From NCBI GenBank assembly GCA_041910015.1, contig JAYRRR010000001.1:62001-126000 (forward strand): a DNA stretch of 64,000 nucleotides, written 5' to 3'. This DNA is from RPQJ01 sp041910015 (GTDB lineage: Bacteria > Pseudomonadota > Gammaproteobacteria > Steroidobacterales > Steroidobacteraceae). The notes under the pieces were generated by a model. That model searched no databases. It had not been told where the DNA came from and worked only from the letters and a program-made list of their open reading frames with translations. Below are positions 9,038 through 17,611 of this stretch, one piece after another; position 1 is the stretch's first letter; each line of letters starts with the position of its first letter. The translations under genes were made by a program, and so were the position numbers.

Positions 9038-9997
9038 TCAGCCCCCACGGGCTGCCTTGATCAGTTCCGGGACGACCTCGAGCGCATCGCCGACGATGCC
9101 GTAGCGCGCGTACTTGAAAATCGCGGCGTCCGGATCCTTGTTGATGGCCACGATCGTCCTGGCGGCCGAGCAACCCGCCATGTGCTGGCTGGCCCCAGAG
9201 ATGCCGACGGCGACATACAGGCGCGGCCGGGTGATCTTGCCGGTGAGCCCGACCTGCCGCGATGAATCGATCCAGCCGTCGTCGACGATCGGGCGCGACC
9301 CGCCCCACATGCCGCCGAGCACCGACGCGAGTTCGCGCACCAGCGACAGGTTGTCGGCCTTGCCGAGGCCACGACCGCCGGCCACGATGACCTCGGCATC
9401 CTCGAGGCGCGGACCTTCGGCCTGCGGCGCCGCCGTGACCGTGAATCGCTCCTCGACCGTCCCGACGTCGACGTCGAAGGCCGCACACGCCGGCTGGCTC
9501 GGCGTTCCGGCCGGCTCGGCCGCCAGCGTCGTCGTCACCAGCGACACGACGTTGATCCGCGACGGCATGCGATACACGACGTGTACGTCGCCGCCGTAGG
9601 CCGTCGCCGAAGCGTGCAGCACGCCCGCCTCCGGCTGCAACGCGAACACGTTGGTCACGACGGCCGCGCCCAGGCGGCTCGCCAGACGCGGCGCAACGAG
9701 GCGTGCGGTCGCGGTCTGATTGACCAGCACCAGCGTGGGTTGCGTCCGCGTGAGGTGCCGCGACAAGGCCTCGACCAGCCGATCGGGGCCGAGGCTGTCC
9801 GGTGCCGGATGCGACAGCACATCGACTGCGGCCACGCCGTGGCGCGAAGCCACGGGCAGCACGGCCGCCTGGCCGGTGCCAAGGACGACCCAGCGCACAG
9901 GCAGCCCGGCAGCTGCGCCATATGCGCGAGCAGCCGCCAGCGTCTCCTCGACCCCGCGCTCTACGGTGCTTCCCCAGCTGCAGACGACGACGCTCAT
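9038..9997 (-). CDS. etfA: Electron transfer flavoprotein alpha subunit
   Basis: A 319-aa protein with the complete FAD-binding domain in the second half: VAGGRGLG, the PIVDDGWIDSSRQVGLTG loop, the VAVGISGASQHMAG turn and INKDPDAAIF, all hallmarks of EtfA. With EtfB it carries electrons from the many ACADs to the membrane oxidoreductase at 5304-7307. It is separated from etfB by a CoxG-like gene, which is unusual because the two subunits are normally adjacent. Its stop overlaps the ribosome-binding region of the DUF35 gene. Confidence 0.95.
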   Translation of the reverse strand: MSVVVCSWGSTVERGVEETLAAARAYGAAAGLPVRWVVLGTGQAAVLPVASRHGVAAVDVLSHPAPDSLGPDRLVEALSRHLTRTQPTLVLVNQTATARLVAPRLASRLGAAVVTNVFALQPEAGVLHASATAYGGDVHVVYRMPSRINVVSLVTTTLAAEPAGTPSQPACAAFDVDVGTVEERFTVTAAPQAEGPRLEDAEVIVAGGRGLGKADNLSLVRELASVLGGMWGGSRPIVDDGWIDSSRQVGLTGKITRPRLYVAVGISGASQHMAGCSAARTIVAINKDPDAAIFKYARYGIVGDALEVVPELIKAARGG

Positions 9998-10007
9998 GCC
10001 GGCCTCT

Positions 10008-10631
10008 CTAGGCGCGCCCGAACAGGCGCTTGAAGAACCTGACGATGCTCTCCCAGAGCGTCCTCAGAACCACTGCGACGATGTTGATGGACTCCTGCCG
10101 CGCCGGCGGGGCCGGTCGAGGCGACGCCGACGAGGCCGCAGTCGACGCGGCGTCGACCGGGGCAACTGCGGTCGCCGTCGGCTCGAGCATCGTGCGAACG
10201 TTGCCGACGTACATCTTGATGATCTGGCCGGAGACGCCCTCGATCATGCCGCGGCCGACCTGGGCGATCTTGCCGGTGAGGTCGATGCTCGAGCGCGTTT
10301 CCACCTGCGTCGCGGCCCCGCCGTCGATCGCCGTGAGCTGGCTCACGATCGTGCCACGCACCGTGCCGCCGCCGCGCTCCTTGCCCTCGGCCAGCATCTT
10401 CACGAGCCCGACCGCACGGTCAGTCTCGGCATAGGTGATCGTGCCCTGGTACTGCGCCGTGACGGCGCCGACCTTGACCTTCACGGCACCGACGAAACTC
10501 TTGTCGTCGACGACCTGCGTCAGCGATGCGCCGGGCATGCACGCGACGACGTTTTCCGGGTTCAGCATGAAGGCCCAGACGGTGTCGACCGACGCCCGGA
10601 CCTCGAACGTCTGCCGCAGTTCTATCGCCAT
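10008..10631 (-). CDS. CoxG-like SRPBCC protein with C-terminal hydrophobic tail
   Basis: A 207-aa protein. Residues 1-150 are a CO-dehydrogenase-subunit-G type START/SRPBCC domain (FEVRASVDTVWAFMLNPENVV, CMPGA, then VKVKVGAVTAQYQG). A Pro/Ala/Ser-rich linker follows, then a C-terminal amphipathic or membrane helix (INIVAVVLRTLWESIVRFFKRLF). CoxG proteins recruit molybdenum CO dehydrogenase to the membrane; SRPBCC folds can also bind lipids. It lies between etfB and etfA in one transcription unit, so a role in docking a flavoprotein or Mo enzyme at the membrane is plausible but unproven. Confidence 0.8.
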   Translation of the reverse strand: MAIELRQTFEVRASVDTVWAFMLNPENVVACMPGASLTQVVDDKSFVGAVKVKVGAVTAQYQGTITYAETDRAVGLVKMLAEGKERGGGTVRGTIVSQLTAIDGGAATQVETRSSIDLTGKIAQVGRGMIEGVSGQIIKMYVGNVRTMLEPTATAVAPVDAASTAASSASPRPAPPARQESINIVAVVLRTLWESIVRFFKRLFGRA

Positions 10632-10676
10632 GTCGGGTCTCCCGTTGGATGGCCGGCGTGGTGACGCGCGGCGGCG

Positions 10677-11474
10677 TCAGACGACACCATCGGCGCGCAG
10701 CTTGTCGATGAGCTCGCGCGCCGTTGCGCTCGCGGGCCCCTGCAGGAACTGGCAGTTGCCGCTCACGACCGGCAACTGCTGCCGCACGACTTCCACCGAC
10801 GGCGCGAGATCCGCTGCGGACAGCCCGAGCCCGGCGAGCGTGACGACAGCCGGTGTCATCTTGCGCGCGGCCATCTTGGCCTTCGCGGTCGGAAAGCGTG
10901 GCACACCAACTTCATTGCTGACGGTGACGAGCGCCGGCAACGCCCCGCCCACGACCTCGTCGCCGTCCGTGGTCACGCGCGTGACACTGAGTGACCGGCC
11001 GGCGACCGCCACGGCGCGAGCGAACAGCACGGCCGGCAGGCCGAGCTTCTCGGCCAGCAGGACGGGCACCACGCCCTGATCGTCGTCGGACGCCTGACGT
11101 CCGCAGAGGACGAGATCCGCGCCACCGCTCTCCTTTACCCATGCGGCGAGAACCGTGGCCACGGCGGCACCGTCGAGCGTCAGGCCGGCCGGGTCGATGG
11201 CGATGATCTCGTCGGCACCGAGCGCCGCGCAGTGACGCAGCACGGCCTGTGGGTCAGGCCCGATCGTCACCGCAACGATGGTGCAGGCGACGCCCGAGTC
11301 GCGCAGACGCAGCGCGATCTCCATGCCCTGCTCGTCGAAGCCGTTGATCAGTCGCGGCACGGCCGCGACCTCGAGCGTGCGGCCGTCCGCCGCGATCCTG
11401 AGCTTGCCCGCCAGCGCCAGGTTGTTGACGGCGTTGGGATCGAGCACCTCTTTCACACAGACTACGATGCGCAT
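10677..11474 (-). CDS. etfB: Electron transfer flavoprotein beta subunit
   Basis: A 265-aa EtfB with the N-terminal MRIVVCVKEVLDPN, the AMP-binding region GADEIIAID, the CGRQASDDDQGVVPVLLAE signature, and the recognition-loop region ending ARKM. It forms the ETF heterodimer with EtfA. Starts 36 bp after the stop of the small gene upstream and is followed by the CoxG-like gene after 45 bp. The number of ACADs in the window explains a dedicated ETF. Confidence 0.95.
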   Translation of the reverse strand: MRIVVCVKEVLDPNAVNNLALAGKLRIAADGRTLEVAAVPRLINGFDEQGMEIALRLRDSGVACTIVAVTIGPDPQAVLRHCAALGADEIIAIDPAGLTLDGAAVATVLAAWVKESGGADLVLCGRQASDDDQGVVPVLLAEKLGLPAVLFARAVAVAGRSLSVTRVTTDGDEVVGGALPALVTVSNEVGVPRFPTAKAKMAARKMTPAVVTLAGLGLSAADLAPSVEVVRQQLPVVSGNCQFLQGPASATARELIDKLRADGVV

Positions 11475-11510
11475 GAATCCTGCCTGTCGTTTGGACCTGT
11501 AGGCACCGTG

Positions 11511-11810
11511 TCATTCCTCGCCTTCGAACACCAGACTCTCGGCAGCGCACCACACGCCATCATGCTCATAACCCGGAGGCCTGCGGGTCAGTTCTGTCAT
11601 CAGGTACCAGCGCCACGGGTAGTCGCCAAAGTCGCGAAATGCGCCCGTCAGCGTTCCCGTGAACTCCTGCCGGCCTGCGAAGTGCGTGCCTTCGATCGCC
11701 TTGCCGCCATCGCACTCCGCGCGACGACCCCGCATCGCCCCATCGAAGCCCTCGCGATACCCGGCATCGCGCGCCGCACCCTCAGGCCGATGCGAATCGG
11801 TCGAAGACAT
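11511..11810 (-). CDS. Small hypothetical protein (99 aa)
   Basis: Unrecognised. It overlaps the end of the nitronate-monooxygenase gene by 29 bp and sits in the same transcription unit. The N-terminal half is charged and Gly-rich; the second half (GDYPWRWYLMTELTRRPPGYEHDGVWCAAESLVF) is aromatic-rich and looks like real protein, possibly a C-terminal hotdog- or esterase-like fragment. A shorter start downstream is possible. The case for a gene is position, same strand and lack of any other explanation for the roughly 300 bp between its neighbours. Confidence 0.45.
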   Translation of the reverse strand: MSSTDSHRPEGAARDAGYREGFDGAMRGRRAECDGGKAIEGTHFAGRQEFTGTLTGAFRDFGDYPWRWYLMTELTRRPPGYEHDGVWCAAESLVFEGEE

Positions 11811-12879
11811 CGAGCGCTCCGTCGACGAGGTCGGAGAGGATCTGCCGCGCCGGCTTCATCTCGGTCACGTAATGGATGCCCTGCCCCGCGGCCTCGGTCA
11901 TGAGGTCCTTGCGCTGGTAGTCGAGCGAGCCCTGGATGTAGTTGGCCGACAGCAGCATCTGCAGCGGCGGCTTCAGCACCTCGGGGGCCTCGGGCCCGAG
12001 CCACTCGTCGTGCCAGGGACAGCGCGTCGTACGCATCGTGTAACCGGAAATGCAGTTGGAATAGACCGTATCGTCGGTCTCGGCCTCGAGCAGGCGCTCC
12101 TTGAGCGGCAGGTTCAGATCGGACTCGCGCGAGGCGAGCCACAGCGAGCCCGTCCAGACGCCATCGGCTCCGAGCGCCAACGCGGCAGCGAGATGCCGGC
12201 CAGTGGTCACGCCCCCGGCGGCGATCACCGGCACACCGGAACCGCGCGCGATGTCGACCACCTGCGGCACGATCGAGAACGTCCCGATGTCGCCGGTGTG
12301 CCCCGCGGCATCGTAGCCCTGGGCGATGATCACGTCGGTCCCCGCGGCGATCTGCTTCTTGGCCTGGCGCGGCTTGCCCACGAGACCCCATACCTGGATG
12401 CCGAGCTGGTGCGCACGCTTCAGCAGGAATGCCGGCGAGCCTAGACCCGAGGCAAACACGGGCACCCGCTCGTCGAACACGACCTCGACCTGCGCCAGCG
12501 CCCGCTTCTGGTCGAGACCGCCCCAGATGTGCAGATTCGGCGCTTCCTTCGGATCCGGCACATCGTACTTGCGCTTGATCTGGCGCTCGAAGTCCTTGTG
12601 CTCCTGCGGAATCTCGGCGAGCAGCTGCTCGACCGTACGCTCGTCGGGCACGGATGAAGGCAGCACGAGATCGATGCCAAACGGTTTGCCGTTGACGCGA
12701 TCGCGGATCCACTTGATGTCCGCCGCGATGCGCTCCGGCGCATGCAGTGCCTCGCCGAGCACGGCGAAGCCGCCCGCGTTGATGACGGCTACCGCGACGT
12801 CCTTGCAGTGCGTGAATGCGACGACCGGATACTCGACGCCGAGCTTGTCGCAAAGTGGGGTATGCAGTGGTCCGCTCAT
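11782..12879 (-). CDS. Nitronate monooxygenase-family FMN enzyme
   Basis: A 365-aa TIM-barrel flavoprotein of the 2-nitropropane dioxygenase family. AQGYDAAGHTGDIG matches the FMN/catalytic-His loop, and IAAGGVTTGRHLAAALALGADGVWTGS is the phosphate-binding part of the barrel. Such proteins in acyl-CoA catabolic clusters may act as enoyl reductases or oxidases; the true substrate is unknown. Start ATG 12879. It is the first gene of the run that continues through etfB, etfA, thiolase and ECH, transcribed from the regulated promoter about 30 bp upstream. Confidence 0.85.
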   Translation of the reverse strand: MSGPLHTPLCDKLGVEYPVVAFTHCKDVAVAVINAGGFAVLGEALHAPERIAADIKWIRDRVNGKPFGIDLVLPSSVPDERTVEQLLAEIPQEHKDFERQIKRKYDVPDPKEAPNLHIWGGLDQKRALAQVEVVFDERVPVFASGLGSPAFLLKRAHQLGIQVWGLVGKPRQAKKQIAAGTDVIIAQGYDAAGHTGDIGTFSIVPQVVDIARGSGVPVIAAGGVTTGRHLAAALALGADGVWTGSLWLASRESDLNLPLKERLLEAETDDTVYSNCISGYTMRTTRCPWHDEWLGPEAPEVLKPPLQMLLSANYIQGSLDYQRKDLMTEAAGQGIHYVTEMKPARQILSDLVDGALDVFDRFASA

Positions 12880-12909
12880 CGCCGATGTTCCGCTGAGTTT
12901 GTGAGCACG

Positions 12910-12955
12910 AATCTATCGGTCCGGGCCCGCAGGTGATACCTCCAATCGGACGATG
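12910..12955 (-). promoter_or_regulatory. Regulon dyad B with -10 element, upstream of the FMN enzyme at 12879
   Basis: The dyad at 12936-12955 reads, in the transcribed direction, CATCGTCCG-AT-TGGAGGTAT; the upstream half is perfect and the downstream half weak. Exactly 29 nt after the central AT comes TAGATT (12910-12915). The following bases TCGTG are also shared with site F. The predicted start near 12903 leaves a leader of about 24 nt. No -35 hexamer is seen. Confidence 0.7.
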
Positions 12956-13259
12956 TACCCCGTACAGCGCGTGGTCAAATGGCCTCGCGCCATCGGGATT
13001 CGCGACGCTTCACCGCGTGGTCGCGCGCGGCACCCGCGGGCCATGCAAACCTGGCGGCACGACCGCAGCCACGACGTTCGCATCGCTTGCCCGTCGTCGG
13101 CGAGCACCGGCACGCCCTCGTGACCGGCCGCGTTGGTTCCGCCCCTGGCCTGCCCTTGCGGATGCCCCGACTCGCCCCGGCGACCTGGCCGCGGCGGCGA
13201 ACCCGGAGTCATGACGCAGCGCCGTGCCGGATGTGTCAGTGTACCCGCGGATGACTGGA
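12956..13259. other. Non-coding stretch without recognised content
   Basis: About 300 bp lie between regulon dyad B and the ribosome-binding region of the NTF2-like gene at 13271. No open frame here has coding character, and no tRNA, repeat or clear sigma70 promoter was found. The plus-strand gene at 13271 must have its promoter in this stretch or in the dyad region, but I could not place it. Confidence 0.5.
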
Positions 13260-13270
13260 GGCGGACGCCG

Positions 13271-13717
13271 ATGAAATGGACGCTGCAACGCATGGCAGAC
13301 CGATTCGAAATCGAGGACATGCTGGTCGACTACTGCCACATCATCGACCAGCGGCAGTTCGATCGACTGGACGAGGTCTTCGCAGAAGACGCGTGGATCG
13401 ACTACACGGCCATGGGCGGGATCGCCGGCAACCGTGAGGAGATCAAGGCCTTTCTGAGGCAGGCGATGCCGGCGTTTCCCAGTACACAGCACATGATCTC
13501 GAACTGCGAGATCCGTCTCGATGGCGACGTCGCCACCGGCCGCATCATGTGCTTCAACCCGATGCAGATGGAACTGGGCGAACAGGGCAGACCCGTCTTC
13601 TTTCTGGGCCTCTGGTACGTGGACGAATACACCCGCACCGGGCACGGGTGGCGAATCCGGCACCGGGTCGAGGAAAAGAGCTGGTCCTTCAACGTGCCCG
13701 CGTTCATGAACCTGTAA
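13271..13717 (+). CDS. NTF2-like/SnoaL-type protein
   Basis: A 148-aa alpha+beta-cone protein with the typical opening MADRFEIEDMLVDYCHIIDQRQFDRLDEVFAEDAWIDY and a Trp-rich end. The family includes ketosteroid isomerases, hydratases and dehalogenases; the fold alone does not decide between them. In a steroid cluster an isomerase or lyase role is a fair guess only. ATG 13271 is preceded by GGAGG at 9-nt spacing. A second NTF2-like protein is encoded at 15430-15888. Confidence 0.8.
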   Translation: MKWTLQRMADRFEIEDMLVDYCHIIDQRQFDRLDEVFAEDAWIDYTAMGGIAGNREEIKAFLRQAMPAFPSTQHMISNCEIRLDGDVATGRIMCFNPMQMELGEQGRPVFFLGLWYVDEYTRTGHGWRIRHRVEEKSWSFNVPAFMNL

Positions 13718-13827
13718 CGGCAACACGCCATGCCGCGATTCCGGGCCCCGGCCCGTCGTGCCGGTGGTGCATCACTGCCGCGAACGCCGCGCCTGGTCGC
13801 GGCCGCCGCACCTCAGCGGAGCTTTGC

Positions 13828-14802
13828 ATGAATACCCGTCATCTCGTCGACGTCGAACTGCTCGCCGCGCTCGACTTCTTCCCGCAGACCGACCTCGGAC
13901 CGGAGTCCCTCGCTGCGACGCGCGAAGGCATGCGACAGCTCAGCGCCGCGATGCCGGTGCCCGCGGGCCTGCCGGTCGACGTCGAGGAACGCCACATCGA
14001 GGCTGTCGGAGGCCATCGAATCGGCGCACTCGTCTATCGACCCCGCGGCTCAGCGCCGCCGCGACCTGCCGTACTGCACATTCATGGGGGTGGCTACGTC
14101 GCCGGGTCGATGCACATGATGGACGGTGCCAACCGCCGACTTGCCGCGGACCTCGGTTGCGTGGTCGTGTCAGTCGACTACCGGCTCGCGCCGGAGACAC
14201 CTCATCCGGGACCGGTCGAGGACTGCTACACCGCGTTGCGCTGGCTGCACGCGCACGCGGGCGCCCTGGGAGTGGACGCCACCCGCATCGCCGTGAGCGG
14301 CGAGAGCGCCGGCGGCGGACTCGCCGCGGCGCTCGCACTCGTTGCACGCGACCGCGGCGAGGTACCGGTCGTTCTGCAGCGGCTGATCTACCCCATGCTC
14401 GACGATCGCACCTGCACGATGAGTGATCCAAACCCCTTCACCGGCGAGTTCGTCTGGACACGCGCTCACAACCACTTCGGCTGGAGATCCCTGCTCGGGC
14501 ATGAACCCGGCCTGGCGGGCGTGTCCCCGTATGCCGCGGCGGCCAGGGCGACCGATCTTGCCGGCCTGCCGCCGGCCTTCATTGCCGTGGGTGCGCTCGA
14601 CCTCTTCTTCGACGAGAGCCTCGAGTACGCCCGGCGTCTGGTGCGCGCAGGCGTACCGACGGAATTCCACGTGTACCCCGGAGTGTTTCACGGCTCCGAT
14701 GCCGCCGACGGCGCAGCGCTCACGATCGAGGCGCGGCGCAACGCATCCGAGGCACTGCGACGGGCTTTCGATCGTGCTCCCCGGCGTCCGGCAGCGCCAT
14801 GA
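13828..14802 (+). CDS. Alpha/beta hydrolase, hormone-sensitive-lipase family
   Basis: A 324-aa esterase. HGGGY at 86-90 is the oxyanion-hole motif of the HSL family, GESAGGG (nucleophile Ser160) is the elbow, ALDLFFDES supplies the Asp and VFHGS the His of the triad. No signal peptide is visible, so it should be cytoplasmic. It could cleave steroid esters or lactones. Start ATG 13828 with AGCGGAG upstream; the previous gene ends 110 bp before. Confidence 0.88.
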   Translation: MNTRHLVDVELLAALDFFPQTDLGPESLAATREGMRQLSAAMPVPAGLPVDVEERHIEAVGGHRIGALVYRPRGSAPPRPAVLHIHGGGYVAGSMHMMDGANRRLAADLGCVVVSVDYRLAPETPHPGPVEDCYTALRWLHAHAGALGVDATRIAVSGESAGGGLAAALALVARDRGEVPVVLQRLIYPMLDDRTCTMSDPNPFTGEFVWTRAHNHFGWRSLLGHEPGLAGVSPYAAAARATDLAGLPPAFIAVGALDLFFDESLEYARRLVRAGVPTEFHVYPGVFHGSDAADGAALTIEARRNASEALRRAFDRAPRRPAAP

Positions 14803-14889
14803 CGCATGCGGTGCACTCCGGCCCGCCGAATGCGCCCCAGACTCCGCGCGCAGGCTTCTCGCCATGTCTCGGCACGGACGCATGCGCGC

Positions 14890-14919
14890 TGCCTGCCGAC
14901 ATCGAAAACAGGCTAGACT
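14890..14919 (+). promoter_or_regulatory. Candidate sigma70-type promoter for the PPOX-fold gene
   Basis: TAGACT at 14914-14919 is a good -10 hexamer 30 bp before ATG 14949. The -35 region (near 14890-14896) is poor. The regulon dyad is absent, so this gene does not seem to belong to the shared regulon. Confidence 0.3.
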
Positions 14920-14948
14920 CGCTCCGCGAGCACCGGAGGACCGCCACC

Positions 14949-15404
14949 ATGTATCCAAAGAGCAAGCCGATACCCAGCGAATGCCACGACATCCTCAGGG
15001 ACCGTCCGACCGGCCATGTGGCTACGCTGCGCCCCGACGGCCGGCTCTCGGTGAACCCCGTGAGCCCGATGTTCGACGGCGAATTCGTGCGCATCAGTAC
15101 GCTGAAGTCGCGTCAGAAGTACCGGAATCTCGCGGCCGATCCGCGCATCGCCATCTCGATTCCACATCGCAACAATCCCAATCGCTACATCGAGATCCGC
15201 GGCATCGCCGAGCTCACCGACGACAAGGACCGGGCGTTCGTCAACTCGATCGCACGCCACTACCTGAACGTCGACGTATATCCGTTCGACAAGGCCGGGG
15301 ACGAGCGCGTCACGATCACGATTCACGCCGAGCACGTGTCGAGCCCGGACATTCCGCTGGCCTCCGCCCCGCCGGGGGCGCCGGATCGTGCCCGGGACGG
15401 CTGA
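14949..15404 (+). CDS. PPOX-class FMN/F420-binding flavoprotein
   Basis: A 151-aa split-barrel protein of the pyridoxamine-phosphate-oxidase-like class: GHVATLRPDGRLSVNPVSPMFD, then KSRQKYRNLAADPRIAISI and NRYIEIRGIAEL. Such proteins use FMN or F420 for redox steps on small molecules; the substrate is unknown. I start at ATG 14949, which has GGAGG at 9 nt, rather than at an in-frame ATG 150 bp upstream overlapping the esterase gene, because the extra 50 residues have no family counterpart. Confidence 0.85.
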   Translation: MYPKSKPIPSECHDILRDRPTGHVATLRPDGRLSVNPVSPMFDGEFVRISTLKSRQKYRNLAADPRIAISIPHRNNPNRYIEIRGIAELTDDKDRAFVNSIARHYLNVDVYPFDKAGDERVTITIHAEHVSSPDIPLASAPPGAPDRARDG

Positions 15405-15416
15405 CGCCGTCCGGGC
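15390..15416. terminator. GC-rich hairpin between convergent genes
   Basis: Arms 15390-15401 and 15406-15416 pair over 11 bases with one bulged G and a 4-nt loop. The TGA stop of the PPOX-fold gene lies in the loop. There is no T tract, so this is not a textbook intrinsic terminator, but the position between convergent genes suits transcription or mRNA end stabilisation on both strands. Confidence 0.5.
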
Positions 15417-15429
15417 GACCAGCGGCTCG

Positions 15430-15888
15430 TCAGGACGAAGGTTTCGCGTCTTCGAAACTGCGGAAGACGTGTCCGGCGGGCGGCTGTGGATTGAGATAGG
15501 TGCAGCGATAGGTGCGCCGCTTGAAGCGCCACCCCTGCGGCAGCTTCACCAGCTCGTCGAAATAGGTCCCCGTCATCTCGATGCCCGTGCCGTCGGCGAA
15601 CCGGCAGACCTCGTGTATCGTCGACCGGGCCGTGGCCGTGGTTCCCTGCACCTTCACGATGATGGCGTGCGGGGTCTGCACGACGTACTGCGAGGGCCGC
15701 ATCTTCTCGCGCAGCAGCGCGACGATCTGACGGCCGCCCTGTGCCGTGAAGTCGAGCGGTGCCCCGACGTCCCAGACGGCGTCTTCGGTGAACAGTTCCT
15801 CGAGGGCCGTCCAGTCGTGGTTGTTGGTGCCGTCGCTCCAGCGCTCCACGAGTTCGCGGATCGCCAGTCGGTCTTCGATGTCACTCAT
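15430..15888 (-). CDS. NTF2-like/SnoaL-type protein
   Basis: A 152-aa cone-fold protein (MSDIEDRLAIRELVERWSDGTNNHDWTALEELFTEDAVWDVG). It resembles aromatic-ring-dioxygenase beta-like and ketosteroid-isomerase-like proteins used as lyases or isomerases in steroid clusters. Lies 32 bp downstream of kstD on the same strand, so probably the last gene of the module 2 operon. A delta5-3-ketosteroid isomerase or a dehydratase would make sense next to KstD; catalytic residues cannot be assigned safely. Confidence 0.8.
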   Translation of the reverse strand: MSDIEDRLAIRELVERWSDGTNNHDWTALEELFTEDAVWDVGAPLDFTAQGGRQIVALLREKMRPSQYVVQTPHAIIVKVQGTTATARSTIHEVCRFADGTGIEMTGTYFDELVKLPQGWRFKRRTYRCTYLNPQPPAGHVFRSFEDAKPSS

Positions 15889-15920
15889 GCAGAACGCTCC
15901 TGTTGGTTTCGTCTCGGCAG

Positions 15921-17597
15921 TCACGTCCACGCCGCATCCGGATCGAGGCCGGCGGCATGGCGCGCGGCGACGTAGCCGAAGGTCATCGCCGGACCAATCG
16001 TGCAACCGGGTCCAGGGTAGACCGCGCCCATCACCGAGGCCGCGTTGTTGCCGACGCAATAGAGCCCTTCGATGAGCGAACCGTCCTCCCGCCTGACGCG
16101 GGCGAATTCATCGGTGACCAGGCCGCCCTTCGTGCCCAGGTCGCCCGGGAACACCTGCACGGCATAGAAGGGTGCCTTGTCTATGGGCGCGAGATTGGGG
16201 TTTGGCTCGACGGTCGGGTCGCCGAAGTACCGGTTGTAGGCACTGTCGCCCCGGCCGAAATCCGGATCGCGGCCGGCTCGCGCATGGCCGTTGAAGCGGC
16301 TCACCGTCTGCTGGAGAACGGCCGGATCCATGCCGAGTTCGCCGGCCAATGCGGCCACCGTCGCCGCCCTGCGGAAATAGCCGCTGTCGAGCATCGCCCG
16401 CGGCAGGGGCTGACGCGGGAAGTGGCTGGCAAAGACATAGTTGTCCAGGTAGCGCTGATCGAAGATGAACCAGCACGGCACGTGCGGATTCTCGTCCGTA
16501 TGCAGCCGGTACATCACCTGCACGACCTCGACATAGCTCGCCGACTCGTTGGTGAAGCGGCGGCCCTGCTGGTTCACCATGATGAGGCCGGGGAAGCCCC
16601 GCTCTGCGACGTGAAAGAAGGGCGCTGTGCCGGGCGGCAGGCTCGATGGCCCCCACCAGGCCTCCTCCATGAGGTCGACGGCGGCACCGGCGCGCTGACC
16701 GGCCAGGATGCCGTCGCCGGTATTGCCCTCGCTCGCCACGGTCCAGTCGGTGCTGATGGGGTGCTTCTGGAACTTGAGGCGCATCTCCAGGTTGTGCGCA
16801 AAGCAGCCGGCCGCGAGGATGACGCCCTTGCGGGCCAGGATGTCGAACGGCTGGCCTTCGCTCTCGACCCGCACGCCCGTGACGCGCCCGCCCTCGACGA
16901 TGAGCTCCTGCAACGGAGTGTCGAGCCACAAGGGGATGCCGCGCTTCTTCAGCGAAAGACGCAGGCGACCGGCGAGCGCCTGCCCCATCATCAGCATCTT
17001 CCTGCCGGCGAGCCACGCGCCGACCAGGCGCAGGCCGATTCGAAGCGCCGTGCGCTTGCCCCGCCAGGTGCGCATGACGAGACCGAGTTCCCGGTACTCG
17101 CCCGTGGTAAACGTGAGACCCGCCGGTATGGGTATCACGGGCGGCCGCAGCAGGGCGAGGTCAGGGCCGAGCGCCTTCCCGTCGAACAACTCGGGCTCGA
17201 CCGCACGACCCAGCGCACTGCCGCCGGGCAGTTCCGGGTAGTAGTCGGAATAGCCCTGCACGTAGCGGCATTGCAGGTCGGATTTCCTGCCCAGCCACTC
17301 GAGCATTTTCACGGACTGGCGCAGGAACATGTCGCGCGACGCCCGCGGGCTGCCTTCACCAACCGTCGCGTCGAGATAGCTGCGCGCCGCCTCGAACGAG
17401 TCGACGGCGCCGGCCGCGCTCATGAGGTGATTGCAGGGAATCCAGATGCCTCCGCCCGAACGCGCGGTGGAACCGCCGTAGTAGCGGGTCTTTTCGACGA
17501 GCAGCACATCGAGCCCGGCTTCGTGCGCCGCGAGAGCGGCGGTCATGCCGCCGGCACCCGAACCGACGACGACGATGTCGACCACCCTCGAGTTCAC
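15921..17597 (-). CDS. kstD: 3-ketosteroid delta1-dehydrogenase (FAD)
   Basis: A 558-aa flavoprotein. VVVGSGAGGMTAALAA at 10-25 is the dinucleotide-binding fold. The C-terminal block GLYCVGNNAASVMGAVYPGPGCTIGPAMTFGYVAARHA matches the KstD signature, including the catalytic Tyr in YPGxG. The enzyme desaturates C1-C2 of 3-keto-4-ene steroids. Length agrees with KstD (510-565 aa). The start is GTG 17597, preceded by GGGGGA, with no in-frame ATG upstream. A related 4-ene-5alpha dehydrogenase is the main alternative. Confidence 0.88.
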   Translation of the reverse strand: MNSRVVDIVVVGSGAGGMTAALAAHEAGLDVLLVEKTRYYGGSTARSGGGIWIPCNHLMSAAGAVDSFEAARSYLDATVGEGSPRASRDMFLRQSVKMLEWLGRKSDLQCRYVQGYSDYYPELPGGSALGRAVEPELFDGKALGPDLALLRPPVIPIPAGLTFTTGEYRELGLVMRTWRGKRTALRIGLRLVGAWLAGRKMLMMGQALAGRLRLSLKKRGIPLWLDTPLQELIVEGGRVTGVRVESEGQPFDILARKGVILAAGCFAHNLEMRLKFQKHPISTDWTVASEGNTGDGILAGQRAGAAVDLMEEAWWGPSSLPPGTAPFFHVAERGFPGLIMVNQQGRRFTNESASYVEVVQVMYRLHTDENPHVPCWFIFDQRYLDNYVFASHFPRQPLPRAMLDSGYFRRAATVAALAGELGMDPAVLQQTVSRFNGHARAGRDPDFGRGDSAYNRYFGDPTVEPNPNLAPIDKAPFYAVQVFPGDLGTKGGLVTDEFARVRREDGSLIEGLYCVGNNAASVMGAVYPGPGCTIGPAMTFGYVAARHAAGLDPDAAWT

Positions 17598-17611
17598 GCG
17601 TTCCCCCTTCT

